Origin: Asterias rubens
Taxonomy: Eukaryota > Echinodermata > Asteroidea > Forcipulatida > Asteriidae
Direction of reading: 5' to 3'
Assembly: GCF_902459465.1 (NCBI RefSeq)
Contig: NC_047068.1
Location: 3,100,001 to 3,164,000, forward strand
Length of the DNA stretch: 64,000 bases
Every line of letters begins with the position of its first letter. Position 1 is the first letter of the stretch. A program made the translations under genes and the position numbers. Shown in pieces: positions 22,801 through 37,800 of the stretch. The notes beneath the pieces were generated by a model. The model saw nothing but the letters and a program-made list of their open reading frames with translations. It was not told the DNA's origin and ran no database searches.

Positions 22801-25800
22801 CATCTTTGAATACTGGATATAAAAGTAGACTTGATATTACTAGTGCTATTTTAACTTTACACCGTTTGTGACACACAAGATATCGTACTACTATAGTATA
22901 ACACATCTTTGAATACTGGATATAAAAGTAGACTTGATATTACTAGTGCTATTTTAACTTTACACCGTTTGTGACACACAAGATACCGTACTACTATAGT
23001 ATAACACATATATTTGAATACTGGATATAAAAGTAGACTTCATATTATTAGTGCTATTTTAACTTTACACCGTTTGTGACACACATTATACTATTGTCCC
23101 TTTAATAATCTTTGAATGTCTTCGAATACCTTTATATAAAAAATACCGTGATATTTTTTACTATTGTAACTTCGACCGTTTGTGACAAACAATGTACTAT
23201 CATCCCTATAATACGATACATCTTTGAATGTCTCTAAATACCTTTATATGAAAAAGTAGACGTGATATGAGTGCTATTTTAACTTCGTACCGTTTGTGAC
23301 ACACAAGATACGATATATCGTCCCTATATGGTACATCTTTGAGTATCTTTGAATACCTTTATATCATTGACACGATGTGGATTAGTTGTAGGCCTACCGT
23401 AAGTAATACAAAGGCTTGCCCGAGGCGGATCACTTAGCCGTCCGAGTTTCCTTCCGTTCCGTACACCAGACTGCTTGATGAGTTGAGAACCGAAATCACA
23501 CACAGAAGTGCGGGGGAAAATACAACACACTGCAAGAGTTATACAAATAATATACACGAAACAAATATTTATTTAATCTATTTATGCATTGATTTATACT
23601 ATTTATTTTAAAGACACTGGGCACTATCACAATTGTCAAAGACCAGTCTTCTCACTTGGTGTATCGCAAAATATATGCATAAAATAACAAACCTGTGAAA
23701 ATTTGAGCTCAATATTGGTCTTTGAAGTTGCGAGATATTAATAAAAGAAAAAACACCCTTGTCACCACACGAAGTTGTGTGCTTTCAGATGCTTGATTTC
23801 GAGACCTCAAAATCTAATTCTGAGTTCAGGAAATCAAATTCGTGGAAAATTTCTTCTTTCTCAAAAACTACGTTTTTTCAGAGAGAGCCGTTTCTCACAA
23901 CGTTTTATACTATCAACGGCTCCACATTACTCGTTTCCAAGTAAGGTTTTACGCCATTGAATAATTACCAATAGTGTCCACTGCCTTTAATGTTTTTTTT
24001 GTGTGTGTTAACTGTATTTTCGTCTTGCTGACTTCTTTAAAAGGGGGGTGACATGCACACGCATGAGAGTATTAACACAAGGGAAATCCGACTCCCAAAG
24101 TAACGTCATCAAGATTTAATTAAACAGTGTGATGACGTCACATTTAAATTGGGTCAAAATCCACTTCATTCTCGTCCGATTTATGTTAATCTCGCGCGAT
24201 CTTTTGTCAACGATAAACACTCAAAACAAGGTTGACTATTTATCTTGAATTTCGCCTCGGCACACAGGGATTCGCTAACTGACAAAATGCATCACTAAAG
24301 AGGTAATAGCATTTATTGGATAGATAGCCTGGGAGAGAAACGTGTGTTTCAAGATTTGCTTGAAGCGATTAAGGTTTTAAGATCGATTATCGTGGGTTAT
24401 AGAACAGGCAGACATCGACCTTTCTATTGTGCTTGAGGCTTGCTCAAGTTGAGGTTCACCACACTGCAAAAAAATGGGTTGTTTAAATTTACACCATGTT
24501 ATTTGTCTTCATCTTCCAGATACCGTAGAGACTCAAAATTAACATGTTAACACAAATTGAATGAGGGTTATTTTGAATACCATATAGGTGTAAATTTGTA
24601 TCCATAAATATTTCAGATAGTTTCGCTATTCCTATTGGTGGAGAGCGCGTCACATGGTGGTGTTTAAACGGTTGATAGGGTGTAGGGTGTCGTGGCTGAG
24701 CGGATAAGAGCACCGAACTCAAGCTCTGGTGCTTCTGTTCAGCAGAGTGTGGGTTAGAATCCCAGTCGTGAGTCGTGACACTTGTGTCCCTGAGCAAAAC
24801 AACTATAATTGCTTCTCTCCACCCAGGGGTAAATGGGTACCTGTGAGGGTAGAGATGGCTTGTGATTGATTTAGCCGAGTAGCGCATATGTTGCACAAGG
24901 CTGTACTCCCCACCAGGGAGCTGAGATGGTTTCAGGAGTGAGTGACCAGGGGAAAAAATGTGAAGCACTTTGGGACGCCCTGCGGGTGTGAAAAGCGCTA
25001 TATTAAAACGGGTTATTATTATTATTATTGTTATTGTTATTATTATTATTATTGATATAGACCAGCTGGAGCCGTTTATAACTGGTTGTTTTCGGATGCA
25101 TACTATAAATACTACGCGCACGAATGCATATCCGAAAACTGTCCCAGTCGTTAAAATGATGAGCTCGTCTCTACCCTTTTATTCTCTTATTCTTCTTGTT
25201 TGTATCTAACAACACCGCCGACTTGACGCTTGAAGGTGGAAGAAAGCCTGAAAACAGCTACAAAGAAGAGGGGGAAAACCCAAAGTCACAGATTTCCAGG
25301 GTCTTGTTTTCACTAGGTCGGTCAAATTACAAAGCTATGGACTTGACTGTGGAAATTGAACTAGATGGTGGCAATTTACCCAAGCCGAATACCATTTTTC
25401 TTTTAAAGACACTGGACACTATTGGTAATTGTCAAAGACAAGTCTTCTCGAAGACCAGACAACTCGTCCGTCGGACAACTCGTCCGTTCGGACAACTCGA
25501 CGGTTCAGACAACTCGACGGTTCGGACAACTCGACGGATGATTTATTCACCCGTCGGACAACTCGACTTGGGGTCAAGACAAGTCGACGGATGGCCGTGA
25601 CGGGGCTCAGCGCGGGGCGGGAGGGGTAAATAGCGGCCCGGGGACGGGGATGTACTGACTAGCGACTTGGCAATGATGCAAGGGCGTTCCCCGGGGGGAG
25701 GGGGTATATTATGGTGGGTGGGTTTATACCTGGACAAACGGACAATTGATTTTTTTATTATTATTTTTTACCATGACCCCGCGGCATTTCCAGTTGTTAT

Positions 25801-28800
25801 TGTTGTTGCATTAAAGTAAATAAAAGTAACGGATGTTTCTGCAAGTATGGCTTCACTGGAACATCACACTTATTGTGATAAATAATAATCGGTAAACAAT
25901 AATGATCAATATTATAGAATCGCAGGAAAGTTCGTGTAAACATGACAGTAACGGAGGTCGGCCGCCCAACCGTCGACTTGTCTTGGCCATCCGTCGAGTT
26001 GTCTCACAGTCGAGTTGTCCGAACCGTCGAGTTGTCTGAACCGTCGAGTTGTCCGAACGGGCGAGTTGTCCGACGGACGAGTTGTCTGACATTCGTCTTC
26101 TCACTTGATGTATCTCAACATATATGCATACACTTAAAATAACAAACCTGTGAAAATTTGAGCTCAATTGGTCATCGAAGTTACGAGATAATAATGAAAG
26201 AAAAAACGCCCTTGTCACACGAAGTTTAGATGGTTGATTTCGAAACCTCAAATTCTAAACTTGAGGTCTCCAAATCAAATTCGTGGAAAATTACTTCTTT
26301 CTCGAAAACTACGTCACTTCGGAGGGAGCCGTTTCTCACAATGTTTTATACTTTCAACCTCTCGTTACCAAGCAAGGTTTTATGCTAATAATTATTTTGA
26401 GTAATTACCAATAGTGTCCACTACCTTTAAATATTGAATGAAATATAACAACGCCAACAGACCAATCCCTGCGAGAATGCCGTGTCATGTGATATGTTGT
26501 CAACCAATTAACGGCGCCATCCAGACACAACGCTTACCCTTTGTTCTGTCATTTCTCAACAGGAGGGACCCATATCAATAACGTCTTGCCTGGATGTATC
26601 TACGTCATGATTCCCTTTTCGTCATAGCAATATCAACTTAACGAGGATACTATTTGCTTTTGTTGTAGGTCAATTGCAGTCGGCATTGACTGAGCTTGAC
26701 TTTGAGCATAACTCCAAGCTGAAGGCTTTCCGAGTAGATATTGAGGGGTTATCCAGGAAAGCTGGGACGGTGTGTGATGAGGCGATCCCAGTGGTCAAAC
26801 GGCAGTATCCAAAAGATTATAGAGGTTAGTTCCCTATTAATAGACCATGTGAACCTTGATTACAATAAGTGTGGCCTTGTACATTCTTTCAGTATTCTGG
26901 CAGGCAAGATACCACACTGGTCCTAACGAAAATTTGACATTTTGTGTCATAATTTCCACATAAAACCAAGAGTTATGAAAGTAAAAGCTGGACAAGTTTT
27001 GAGATGTGCCCCCTTTCACCATATCAAAAGTTGATAAGAATTAGACAGTGCAATCTCCATAAAATATAAGCTTGTATGTTTTCTTCCATTGAGCTGTGTA
27101 CAAATCGTGCCTGCAGGAAGTCCAGGCTCTGTGGCTCTTTTGTAAACATGTGATGTCACAGGTCACATCGTCTTTACTGACCATTCTTAAAATAGGACAC
27201 TATTCTAAAAATAATATGAATATTATAAAAATGAAAGGAGAAAGACAAGAAGAGCAGTAGAGAGGGGGAGGGGAGAGGGGAGGGCAGAAAAAACAAAGAA
27301 ACAAAGAAACAATCACCCCAAAGAAACAAGCAAACAAAGAAACAAACAGCAACAACAAACCCGGAATTTTTTACAAGAAAAAAAGCATCAGCAAATTTGT
27401 TTGATGCAAAGTTTAGCAAAACCCCCTTGTAAAGCCGCATGTGCTGATATTGCAGGGCGCGTGTACTCGGATTTGACTCGAACCCACGACCGTTGCAATT
27501 CATGAACAGCTAATGTGAGTACTTATATTCTTTATCGCCCATGTAAGTTCAACATAAATACTAAAATAGTTATTTTTAATTAGTTGTTTACATGAGTTAG
27601 TCATAAAGTTCGTCTATGAAACACGTTGAACACTGAGTTTTAGAAAACAAATTTGATTTCCTGAAAGCAGCAAAAAACGTTGGTTCTATTTTAATATTCA
27701 TTAATTGAACAATTTGAAAATTTCAAGCCAAGAGACACACTTAATTTGTAGATGAAGATAAGTGACTTTTGGAAGATCGCTGCGAGTTTCAGACTTACAG
27801 AATTTCATCTTAAATAAACCGGCCTTCAGGCTTACAGGCTTCTGACAACAGCAAACAAATAAATTGCTTGCGGCAGCAACTTAAGACTTCCTCAATGCTG
27901 GAAAAGCAAATAAAGAAGGAAGCATATAAGGTGAGAATTGAAAAGGATAAAAATACATCTTCTGAAGTGAAATCAATTGTAAGTAAGGGTTGTGAAGGAC
28001 ATGTCTGTCTGCTTGCATCTATACCTCCTTGAATCTTGAGAAGGATATCCTTCTTATAAGACTACACTGGAGGGATTGTAATGAGCGGTGTGGGTAGTTC
28101 TCGATGGTTGGTATACACAGACCCATAGAGAACACAAGGTTGTATAGCTGTGGCTCTGTTTTTCTATTTTAAAGGGAAGGTACACGTTTGGTAAATACTC
28201 AAAACAACAAAATAATTATTAGCATAAAACCTTTCTTGGTGACGAGTAATGTGGAGAGGCTGATGGCATAAAACATTGCGAGAAACGGCTCCCTCTAAAG
28301 TGCCATAGTTTCCGAGAAAGAGGTAATTTTCCGCGAATTTGATTTCGAGACCTCAGATTTAGAACTTGAGGTCTCGAAATCAACCATCTAAACGCAGTCA
28401 ACTTCGTGTGACAAGGGTGTCTTTTTCTTTCATTATTATCTCGCAAGTTCAATGACCGATTGAGCTCAAATTTTCACAGGTTTGTTATTGTATGCACATG
28501 TTGAGATACAACAACTGTGAAGGCTAGTCTTTGACAATAGTGTCCACAGCCTTTATCAAAATGACTTGATGACGAGCATCGGAGAGCTGTTGATAGTATA
28601 AAACATTGTGAGAAACGACTCCCTCTGAAGTATTGCAGTTTTTGAGAAAGAGGTAATTTCTCACTAAAATTGTTAATAGACTTCTAGCTAGAACTCTTTT
28701 ATTCCTATCTGAAAGCACACAAATTCGTCCAACAAGGGTGTTTTATCTTTCATCTTATTCTCGTAACTTCGATGACCGATTGAGCCCAAATTTTCACAGG

Positions 28801-31800
28801 CTTGTTAGGTTATGCTTGTGATGGGATACACCGAGTGAGAACACTGGTCTTTGACAATATTACCAAACGTGTACAGTGCCTTAAGAAACCTAATGTTTAA
28901 GGTTAATTTCTTCAAATGATTTATTTTCATGAACGGGTGTACAATATTGCTTTCGTAGCCCAAATCCCAACCCTACTGCTAACCTTAAAAGGTAAAATTG
29001 TTTTTGGTTTCCTCTCTTTCAATTTTTGATAGTTGTTTTTGTGTTGTTTATTGTTTATATTATTTGAGGAATTTAAACATTTTAATTAATAACTTCACAC
29101 GGTTTCGAGAAACAACGGTTGCGTTTCATGTGGGGCTAATTAATATGTGGTCCAATTATGCACATTTCTACTTCCTTCTCTTCCCATTTGGCACAAGAAA
29201 TAACGCATTTTTCAGCAGGTTTATGTCACGTCATACGGTCAGTAAGCTACACTCTGAACGACTAGAAATTCATTTCAACAATAAATGGTTTTCTTCTGAT
29301 GATGACCATGGGAAACTACGCAATCGCCCAATTGCATAAAGCTATTAAAACCTGAATTTGACAATCTGTGTATATTATTTGTCCGGAGTTGTAAACAGTT
29401 TTGAGGCTAGCAACCCCTTCTCAAGATGCCGTCATTTCTCGGCAGATTGCCCGCGGAGTGATGCTTCTGTCAATACACACTCCGAGGCAGCCAACGATGT
29501 TAACGTGATTTGAGTTGACATTAATTATACCGTATATGTTCACCTATTAAAGGCACTGGACGTTATTGGCAATTACTCAAAATATCATGTAGCATAAAAA
29601 CTTACTTGGTAACGAGCAATGGAGAGCTGTTGATGGTAAAAAAACATTGTGAGAAACGGCCTCTGAAGTAACGTATAGTTTTTGAGAAAGAGGTAATTTG
29701 TCACTCAAATAATAGAAGACTTCAGACCTGAAGCCTTTTATTGTGCATCTGAAAGCACACAAAGTAATGCTGCCACAAGGTTGTTTTTTTCTGTTCTTAT
29801 TCTGATTGCAAATTCAATGAACAATTTCGAGCGAAAATTGCCACAGATTTGTTATTTTATGCATTATGTTGAGATAAACCAAGTGAGAATACTGGTCTTT
29901 GAGAATTACCAAAGGTGTCCAGTGTCTTTAATAGAGACACAGACACTCGCTGGGTATCAGGTGTGATATAGACGAGTCCTGTAATGGGAAATGCAATTGC
30001 ATTCCTGTCTTGCCAGCCCCCCCCCCCCTCCTCCAGCGGGAAGGTCGACCCGCAATCTCCCCGTCACAATTGTACTGGAACAGAAAATTGCATTTTTGTC
30101 AATCAAGAAAACCTCCGATGTAACAATTTAACGTTTCAATCAAACCTGACATAGTCCCAGCTTGAAACAATATATAGGTTTTCTCGGCGAATTTCGGAAA
30201 ATGAGCAGCCAATTTAACCATCAAGCTATTCTATTTCGCGCGCAATCGAATGCTACTGGAAAAAGGTCATTCGATTCCGTTGTATGATTAGTCAAATGTA
30301 ATGTTTCGTCATTCGATTTAACAAAATAATCATTCAATTTAACAATTCATCAAAGCAGCATTCAAATTCGCAGTCGCTTCTTGAGGCGTGTGTGTCTCGA
30401 AAAAGAATGACGATACACCAAATTGAACATAGTGCTGAAGGAATTTGACACAAAAACGAAATTGAATGGCCGAATTCTGAATTTGAAACGCAGTAACAAC
30501 TGGAGAGGCAAATAAGCTTTAGTTCGAACGCATGGAAATGAAACTGGCCGAATGTGACCGAGAAAACCTATATTATGGAAATATAATTATATGTTTCTTT
30601 TTTCCGGAATGCAACAAGACCATCCAAGTTTCTATTTCTCCAAGTGTTCATATTCATTTCCCCAATTCCACAATAATTGCTCAAGTTTTTTGAAGTTGGG
30701 ACAATGTGGGAGTTTACCACATCATAATCGGTTCGTGTCACAACAGGGTCCAATTTCATAGAGCTGCTTAAAGGCAGTGGACGCTATTGGTAATTACTCA
30801 AAATAATTATTAGCATAAAACCTTTCTTGGTGACGAGTAATGGGGAGAGATTGATGGTACAAAACATTGTGAGAAACGGCTCCCTCTGAAGTGCCATAGT
30901 TTTCGAGAAAGAAGTAATTTTCCACGAATTTGATTTCGTCTCGAAATCAACCATCTAAACGCACAGAACTTCGTGTGACAAGGGTGTTTTTTTCTTTCAT
31001 TAATATCTCGCAAGTTCGATGAACGATTGAGCTCAAATTTTCACAGGTTTGTTATTTAATGCATATGTTGAGATACACCAACTGTGAAGGCTAGTCTTTG
31101 ACAATTACCAATAGTGTATTGTCCACTGGCTTTAAACAGAACAATATTGCTTCAAAATGTTTTGCTTAGCCGAAATGAGCAGGATACCTGTCACAGATAG
31201 TGCACACGACATAGTAGTTTACCTGGTAACCCATCTGATAAGCATAATTTCGTTGTGCTTAGCTACTTTTTGTGCTTTAAGCAGCTCTATTAAATTGGGC
31301 CAAGAAGAGATAACTACACAATACCGTATAGCTCCACATACCATGTCAGTTCTATATTGCTGGACATTGATGTTAATTTCACAAATGATAACGGTACGAA
31401 AAGCAGCAACTCATCTCAATTTATCAATAATTGTCCTTCCTTTTTTTTTTAAGATTTAGGGATGCTAGTCAGTGATAACTTCTGGAGTACGAGACGGCGC
31501 ACTGTCATGAAGAGAACAGACCCGTCTCTGAGCAGCCCTTCACGGCAGCTCATCGGCTCTGAAACACTCAGCGAACCACTCACGGACAAATGCATCAGCG
31601 AACTCCTTGGAACAAAGTTAGTCAAAATGTATTTGTTCTTATTTGTTAAGTGATATTTGAATACTTGCAAGAAGTGGTTCATAAGATTAACTATTATGTA
31701 TAAACTTGCGGGTACAACCACGTATACAACTCTTTAGGGACATTTGTTTTTGGTATGACTCCCTATTTTGAAACGATTTAGAAAACAAGGTTTCCCATTG

Positions 31801-34800
31801 AAAAGCATTACGACAGTGACAATTCTTAAGTGCAAAGAAAACCTGCCAGCGGGGTGCGTTTTCGCGACTGTAGCCCCATTTACTGTTTCCGCCCCTGGCC
31901 AGTGATTAACCAATGTCAAGTTCAATCAAAACAAATGATTGGTTACGACCTAGACTTGTGGACAGTCGTTAAATCTCGCGAGAGCACTATCTGAGCGCGT
32001 GGGGCCGATTTAACGACTTGTCCACAAGTCTAGTTACGACCGCGAAAAAAATCTATTAATACTCCACCATGAGGGCGGTATGTTGATGCCCTTTTCTCAA
32101 CATTTCTGTGTTTATAAACAACACTGCAGTGACTATGGTCTCAATGAATTAAAAAGGAAACCGAAAACACTTTCACACAAATAAAATAAATACAAATTAA
32201 ATATTTTGAAGATTTTATTCTGTTTTTTATATGCCATTTTTTTCAACTGGTTTAAAGTTATGTTTAGAGGAAGAAAATTTCCATTTCTTCGTTTCCACTT
32301 CTCTCTTATCATATAGATCCGAACCCTGTAGAATAACATCGTCTTGCTGGAATCTTATGACACCGCGAGGATACCGTAGCTACTCCCTCACACATCAGAT
32401 ACTCTATTTCAAAGTTGCAGCACAGGTAGGCCCACTGCTATAGCTCACAGTTCACATTCAAGTGGACATGGAATTATGTACTCTGCTCTTTAAAGGCAGT
32501 GGACACTATTGGTAATTATGACTCAAAATCATTATTAGCATAAAACCTTACTTGTTAACGAGTAACGGAGAGCTATATTATAAAACATTGTGAGAAACGG
32601 CTTCTCTGAAGTAACGTAGTCTTTGAGAAAGAAGTAATTTTCCACGAATATAAATTTCGAGACCTCAGAATTAGATTTAGAGGTCTCGAAATCAAGCGTC
32701 TGAAAGCTCACAACTCCGTGCGACAAGGGTGTTTTTCTTTCATTATTATCTCGCAACTTCGACGACCAATTAAACTCAAGTTTTCACAGGATTGTTATTT
32801 TATGCATATGTTGAGATACACCAAGTGAGAAGACTGGTCTTTGACAATTACCGATAGACAAGTGTCTTTAAAATTTATCAGTGTTGTCTATTGTGCTCTA
32901 CACAGGTCGCAGGTTCAAATCCCGCTCTATGTCAACTGTTCTTGGTCCCTCTTAAAATGTACTTAATTGTTTTCATTTACATCCTGTCTTCGTACGAAAC
33001 CGCTATACATTTTTGCTAATTAACAAGAAGCAGATTCCATTTCCACTTGTTCAACAATAATGGAGACAAACAGCTGGATCAATCAAAATAAATTATACGT
33101 TACTTAATGTTACATCTATTAGTGTTAGTACCCGATAAGCTTAGCTGCGAAGTGTCCCAAGCGTCCTATATTTATCAATATAGAACTCCTGTTCTAAAAT
33201 TCAGTTTATGGACAGTATCATAGAGCAAAATAAAGTATGACACGACGCGTGTTCCACCACTCAAATAAAGCGGATTTTAAAGGGCAGTGTATAAACTTAT
33301 AAACAATATCTTCTAAAACGTGTTGATGAAAACGACAAGATTGGCCCTTTCTTAATAGTCTTGGCCCAAGACGTCAGTGATCGACTACCGCGCGCAGTAC
33401 ATCGAAGTACACTATCAACTATCGATCACTGACGTCTTGGACCCAGACTACATTCTTAATATATAACTATTCTTCCTTCTCTCTTGAAGCTGGGATGCGA
33501 GTCTCATATCACGAAAAGATTTCACGATCAGAGGATGGCTACGGTGAACGTGAACTCCTTAATGGACGGCTTTTGCTCTGATGTGTTACGGGAGGCAGAA
33601 GCGACCGAGGCGATGGGATTTCCCTCTGGCAGTCAAGACCTCTTCATGGAACAAGGTGAGGGGTGCAACTTTCGTATGGATTCTGAGTGAAATCCGAATC
33701 CAAGCAGGGTCCCAATTCGTAGAGCTGCTTAAGCAGGAAATATTGATTGAACACTTCTGCTAAGCAACAATTTTTAGGATTCCAGTCCTAGATTGTCCAT
33801 GTTGTCCATTGTCCATCAAACCCAGCCCATGGCCCAAGCCCCCGGCTTTCTCCTGCCAACATTCTCTCGATTACAAAGTTGTCAAACCATCAGTGGGGCA
33901 TCTGTCCCCAACTCCTTGAGCTGGAAGAGGTTGATTCGAGAGAGGGCGCTATCAGAAGAAGTCTGTTCACAGTTTTCTGGCAGCCCGCATTGTATTCCAG
34001 GTTCCACGTCGTCATTCCACATCTCCTCTATTAAACTCTCTACACTGGCTGCCAATTGACAAAAGGATCAAGTTCAAAACACTACTCTACATCTTCAAAG
34101 CTCTGAACGATCTGTTGCCTGTCTACCTGAAAGACTGCATTGCCACCCATGTACCATCTAGGGAAGGCCTGCAATCGAGCCGGGACGTTACTCGTCTTTC
34201 CATTCTAAAGAGTAGCAGGCGGATAGGCGATGGATCGTTCAGTGTTTTCGGGCCAACTCTGTGGAACACATTACCACTCACTCTAAGGTCCTCTCCAACA
34301 GTTTCTGCTTTCAAACGCAACCTCAAAACTTATTTATTCTAGTGTATTATAATTATTTGCTTTTTGTTTGTGTATAAAGTGCAATGATCCTTTTTTTTTT
34401 TATTTGCGCTTTATAAGAGCTGGTTTTATTATTATTATTATTATTATTTATTAAAATCTCCGGGGGATCGAGAACAGAATCTTCTGCCATACATTCACTA
34501 CAACATCCAGTATAGCTATAATACAACTTCTCAATACTGATAAAATTTGGGATATTTTCTCTACTCTCATTCCCAACGTAGTCCTTTTATGCGGACTCAT
34601 AGGTTATGAAGACTTCTTCAAGTTACCATGGTTACGGACTGTGCTCAGCTGGCAGGATGATAGCGGCTGTTTTACCGGTGAAGAACACCGCCCTCACGCG
34701 GACGAGATTGAAAAAGGTAAGTTGAAGAAGAAAAAATTGCGACATTCTGTTCCTGGCTCCTTTACCTCAGGTGATCGTGAGTTAAAAGTGTTGGTCAATG

Positions 34801-37800
34801 CATACGTAGGCCTATCTTCATTTTGTTTAAAAACATTCACCTTTTCAGTTAATACAACCTGTTGCCAAACACAACCTCTGTCTAGCAAAACTTGCTGTTG
34901 TGTCCGTGCAAACAAATATAGTCAATTGCAACAGAATGAGGGGCGATATAACAGGTTGGTAATCCATATTGGAAAAAAAACAGTATTTGGACTGGTTACT
35001 TAAACTTAAAGGCAGTGGACACTATTGGTAATTACTCAAAATAATTATTATTGTACAACCTTTCTTGGTTACGAGTATTGAGGAGAGTTTGATGGTATCA
35101 AACATTGTGAGAAACGGCTCCCTCTGAAGTGATTCAGTTTTCGTAATTTTCCACGAATTTAATTTTGAGACCTCAGATTTAGAATTCGAGGTCTCGAAAT
35201 CAAGCATCTGAAAACACACAACTTCGCATGACTAGGGTGGGGTTTTTTTCTTTCAATATTATCTTGCAATTTCGACGACCGATTGAGCTCAAAGTTTTCA
35301 CAAATTTGTTATTTTATGCATATGTTGAGATGCACCAAGTGAGAAGACTTGTCTTTGACAATTACCAATAGTGTCTTTAAGGAGCACAGCATAACGTTTC
35401 AAAAGAGAAAAGGGACAATAAACTATAAATAGCAACAGTGTATACATTTTGTGCTGTTTGACAGCGAATACAACAAATGAACCACAAAGGTGTACCACAA
35501 GGATCTATCCTCGGGCCCTTGTTATTTATCCTATACATTAATAATAATATCGAAGTCTTACATAGCGCACGTGTCTACCAAACAAGGTACTCAAGGCGCT
35601 GAGTATATATACAAACTTTCAGAAAGATAGATTATTGCAATGATGAATTCTGAGACCCTATTATTAAGCACCTTATAAGGGTTTACAAGGTGCTACGGCG
35701 CGTACAGCAGCCACAGCCAGGAACACCGGGCCGAACCCCTTCTCTTTTCGATAAGTGCACTGGGTTCTTTTACGTGCATTTCACAACACGTGCTTAGTGA
35801 ACACCTAGAGTTTCCAAAGGTTTATCTATGTTTAAAGACACTATTGGTAATTGTCAAAGACCAGTCTTCTCACTTGGTGTATCTCAACATATGCATAAAA
35901 TAACAAACCTGTGAAAATTTGAGCTCGATTGGTCGTCGGAGTTGCGAGTTAACTATGAAAGAAAAAACACTCTTGTCACACGAAGTTGTGTGCTTTCAGA
36001 TGCTTGATTTCGGGACCTAAAATTCTAAACTTGAGGTCTCGAAATCAAATTCGTGGAAAATGACTTCTTTCTCGAAAACTACTCCATGTTAGAGGGAGCC
36101 ATTTCTCACAATGTTTTATACTACCAACGTCTCCCCATTACTTGATACCGAGTAAGGTTTTTTGCTAATAATTATTTTGAGTAATTACCAATAGTGTCCA
36201 CTGACTTTAATGTAGAGTGAAAACCCATGTGGCATTGAATAATGTAGGCCTTGTTATCCGACAGCTCGAATGCATGCACAATTTAGATTGCCAAGAAAGT
36301 GCTTGCCTTTAAATCAAAATACATAGGCAGATATGCAAAAAAACAAATGAAGGTTGGACAAAATGTCTCAATGACCATTTTAGGTGTGTATTGTGCACGA
36401 TCATAACAATCGTTTCCTTTAAAAAACATTAATAATATTGTTGCATTTATTATATCTGTCCTTCTTTGTATAGATGAATCGGGTTATAAGGAAACCTATG
36501 ATTTTTTGCGAGAGCGAAGGAGAGAAAAGGAAATCAAAGGTAGGTCATAACACAGAGAAAGGACCCTTTCTCTATGGTCATAACAAAAATAGTCTCTATA
36601 TTATTTAACTCATGGTGTATTAAACTCACGATGACGTCATCAGCACAACCTTTAGCCATTTTGAACCCGACTCAAAATGAGCCTTAATGGTGAATTTTAA
36701 ATTCACGCATGCGTACAGTATACATTATTGGTTCGGTAAACAGAGTGGAGTTGTGCGAACCTTGCTACCATGGGCAGCGCGCCGTATCACCCGCTAGCTC
36801 TGCGTACGTCGCGTTATGGTCGAGCAAGGCATGCTGGGGAAAAATGGCGCGGCGAGATCGATCACTCCTGGAAACGAGGTCGGAGTTGTGTGCCACAGAT
36901 GCACAAACGCATTTGCGTCACGCCACCATCGGCGCCATAGACCCCTTGCTATTGACCGCCATCTTTGATGAAAGGTGCACGCTTAAACGACCATCATTGG
37001 CTGAATGCACTTTTCCCATTAGTTTTCATAATGGCGGCCATGACGTCATGTGCGATCCGTCTATAGGCAAAGTAAAGGAGTGTTTATGATCTTCATCAAA
37101 AGAGAGGTTGTTTTCAGTCTGAAAAATCGTTTCTTTTTCTGAGTACAAATGTCATGCCTGATCAGACAAAGTGGCTGATCGTTTTTTGTTAGCGTTTTGC
37201 CCCTACCTTATTTTTCTTACAATCAATTAATATTATAATTTTGGCTGTTTTTGTATTCACGAGTAATTGATAATGCATGTATCCAAGGTTCATTTGAAGA
37301 ACAACTTGTTGGAAACTGATGATGGGGCTACCACTAAATAAACCAAAGATATTATAGTCAAGGCCAACATAATTATTAGTGTTTGAAAGCCTTCTTTGAA
37401 AGCATCTTTGATGAATCGGATCGGTTCCTGAAAGTGAACCTGCAGAAAATTCTAAGTGGTACACAACATGCCAAATTTTGTAAAGGTTGGTTGGTCGTTG
37501 GTGTAACATAACCTGGGGTTTAGAAAGTGTGTTGGAATCACCAACTCACTCTTTTTCATGCTTTTCTTAAAGGCAGTGGACACTATTGGTAATTACTCAA
37601 AATAATTGTTAGCATAAAACCTTACTTGGTAATGAGTAATGGAGAGCTGTTGATGGTATAAAACATTGTGAGAAATGGCTCCCTCTCATGTAACGTAGTT
37701 TTAAAGAAACAAGTAATTTTCCATGAATTTGATCTCGAGGGCCTCGGATTTAGAATTTGAGGTCTTGAAATCAAGCATCTAAAAGCACACAACTTCGTGC

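Noticed and set aside
22667..23365. CRISPR-like array
   Set aside because: Contiguous tandem units without spacers, in a eukaryotic intron.
36709..37089. 126-codon plus-strand frame
   Set aside because: Mostly covers a CATAGACC-family MITE and flanking DNA. No domain and no splice logic relative to exon 7 of the C16orf89-like gene.
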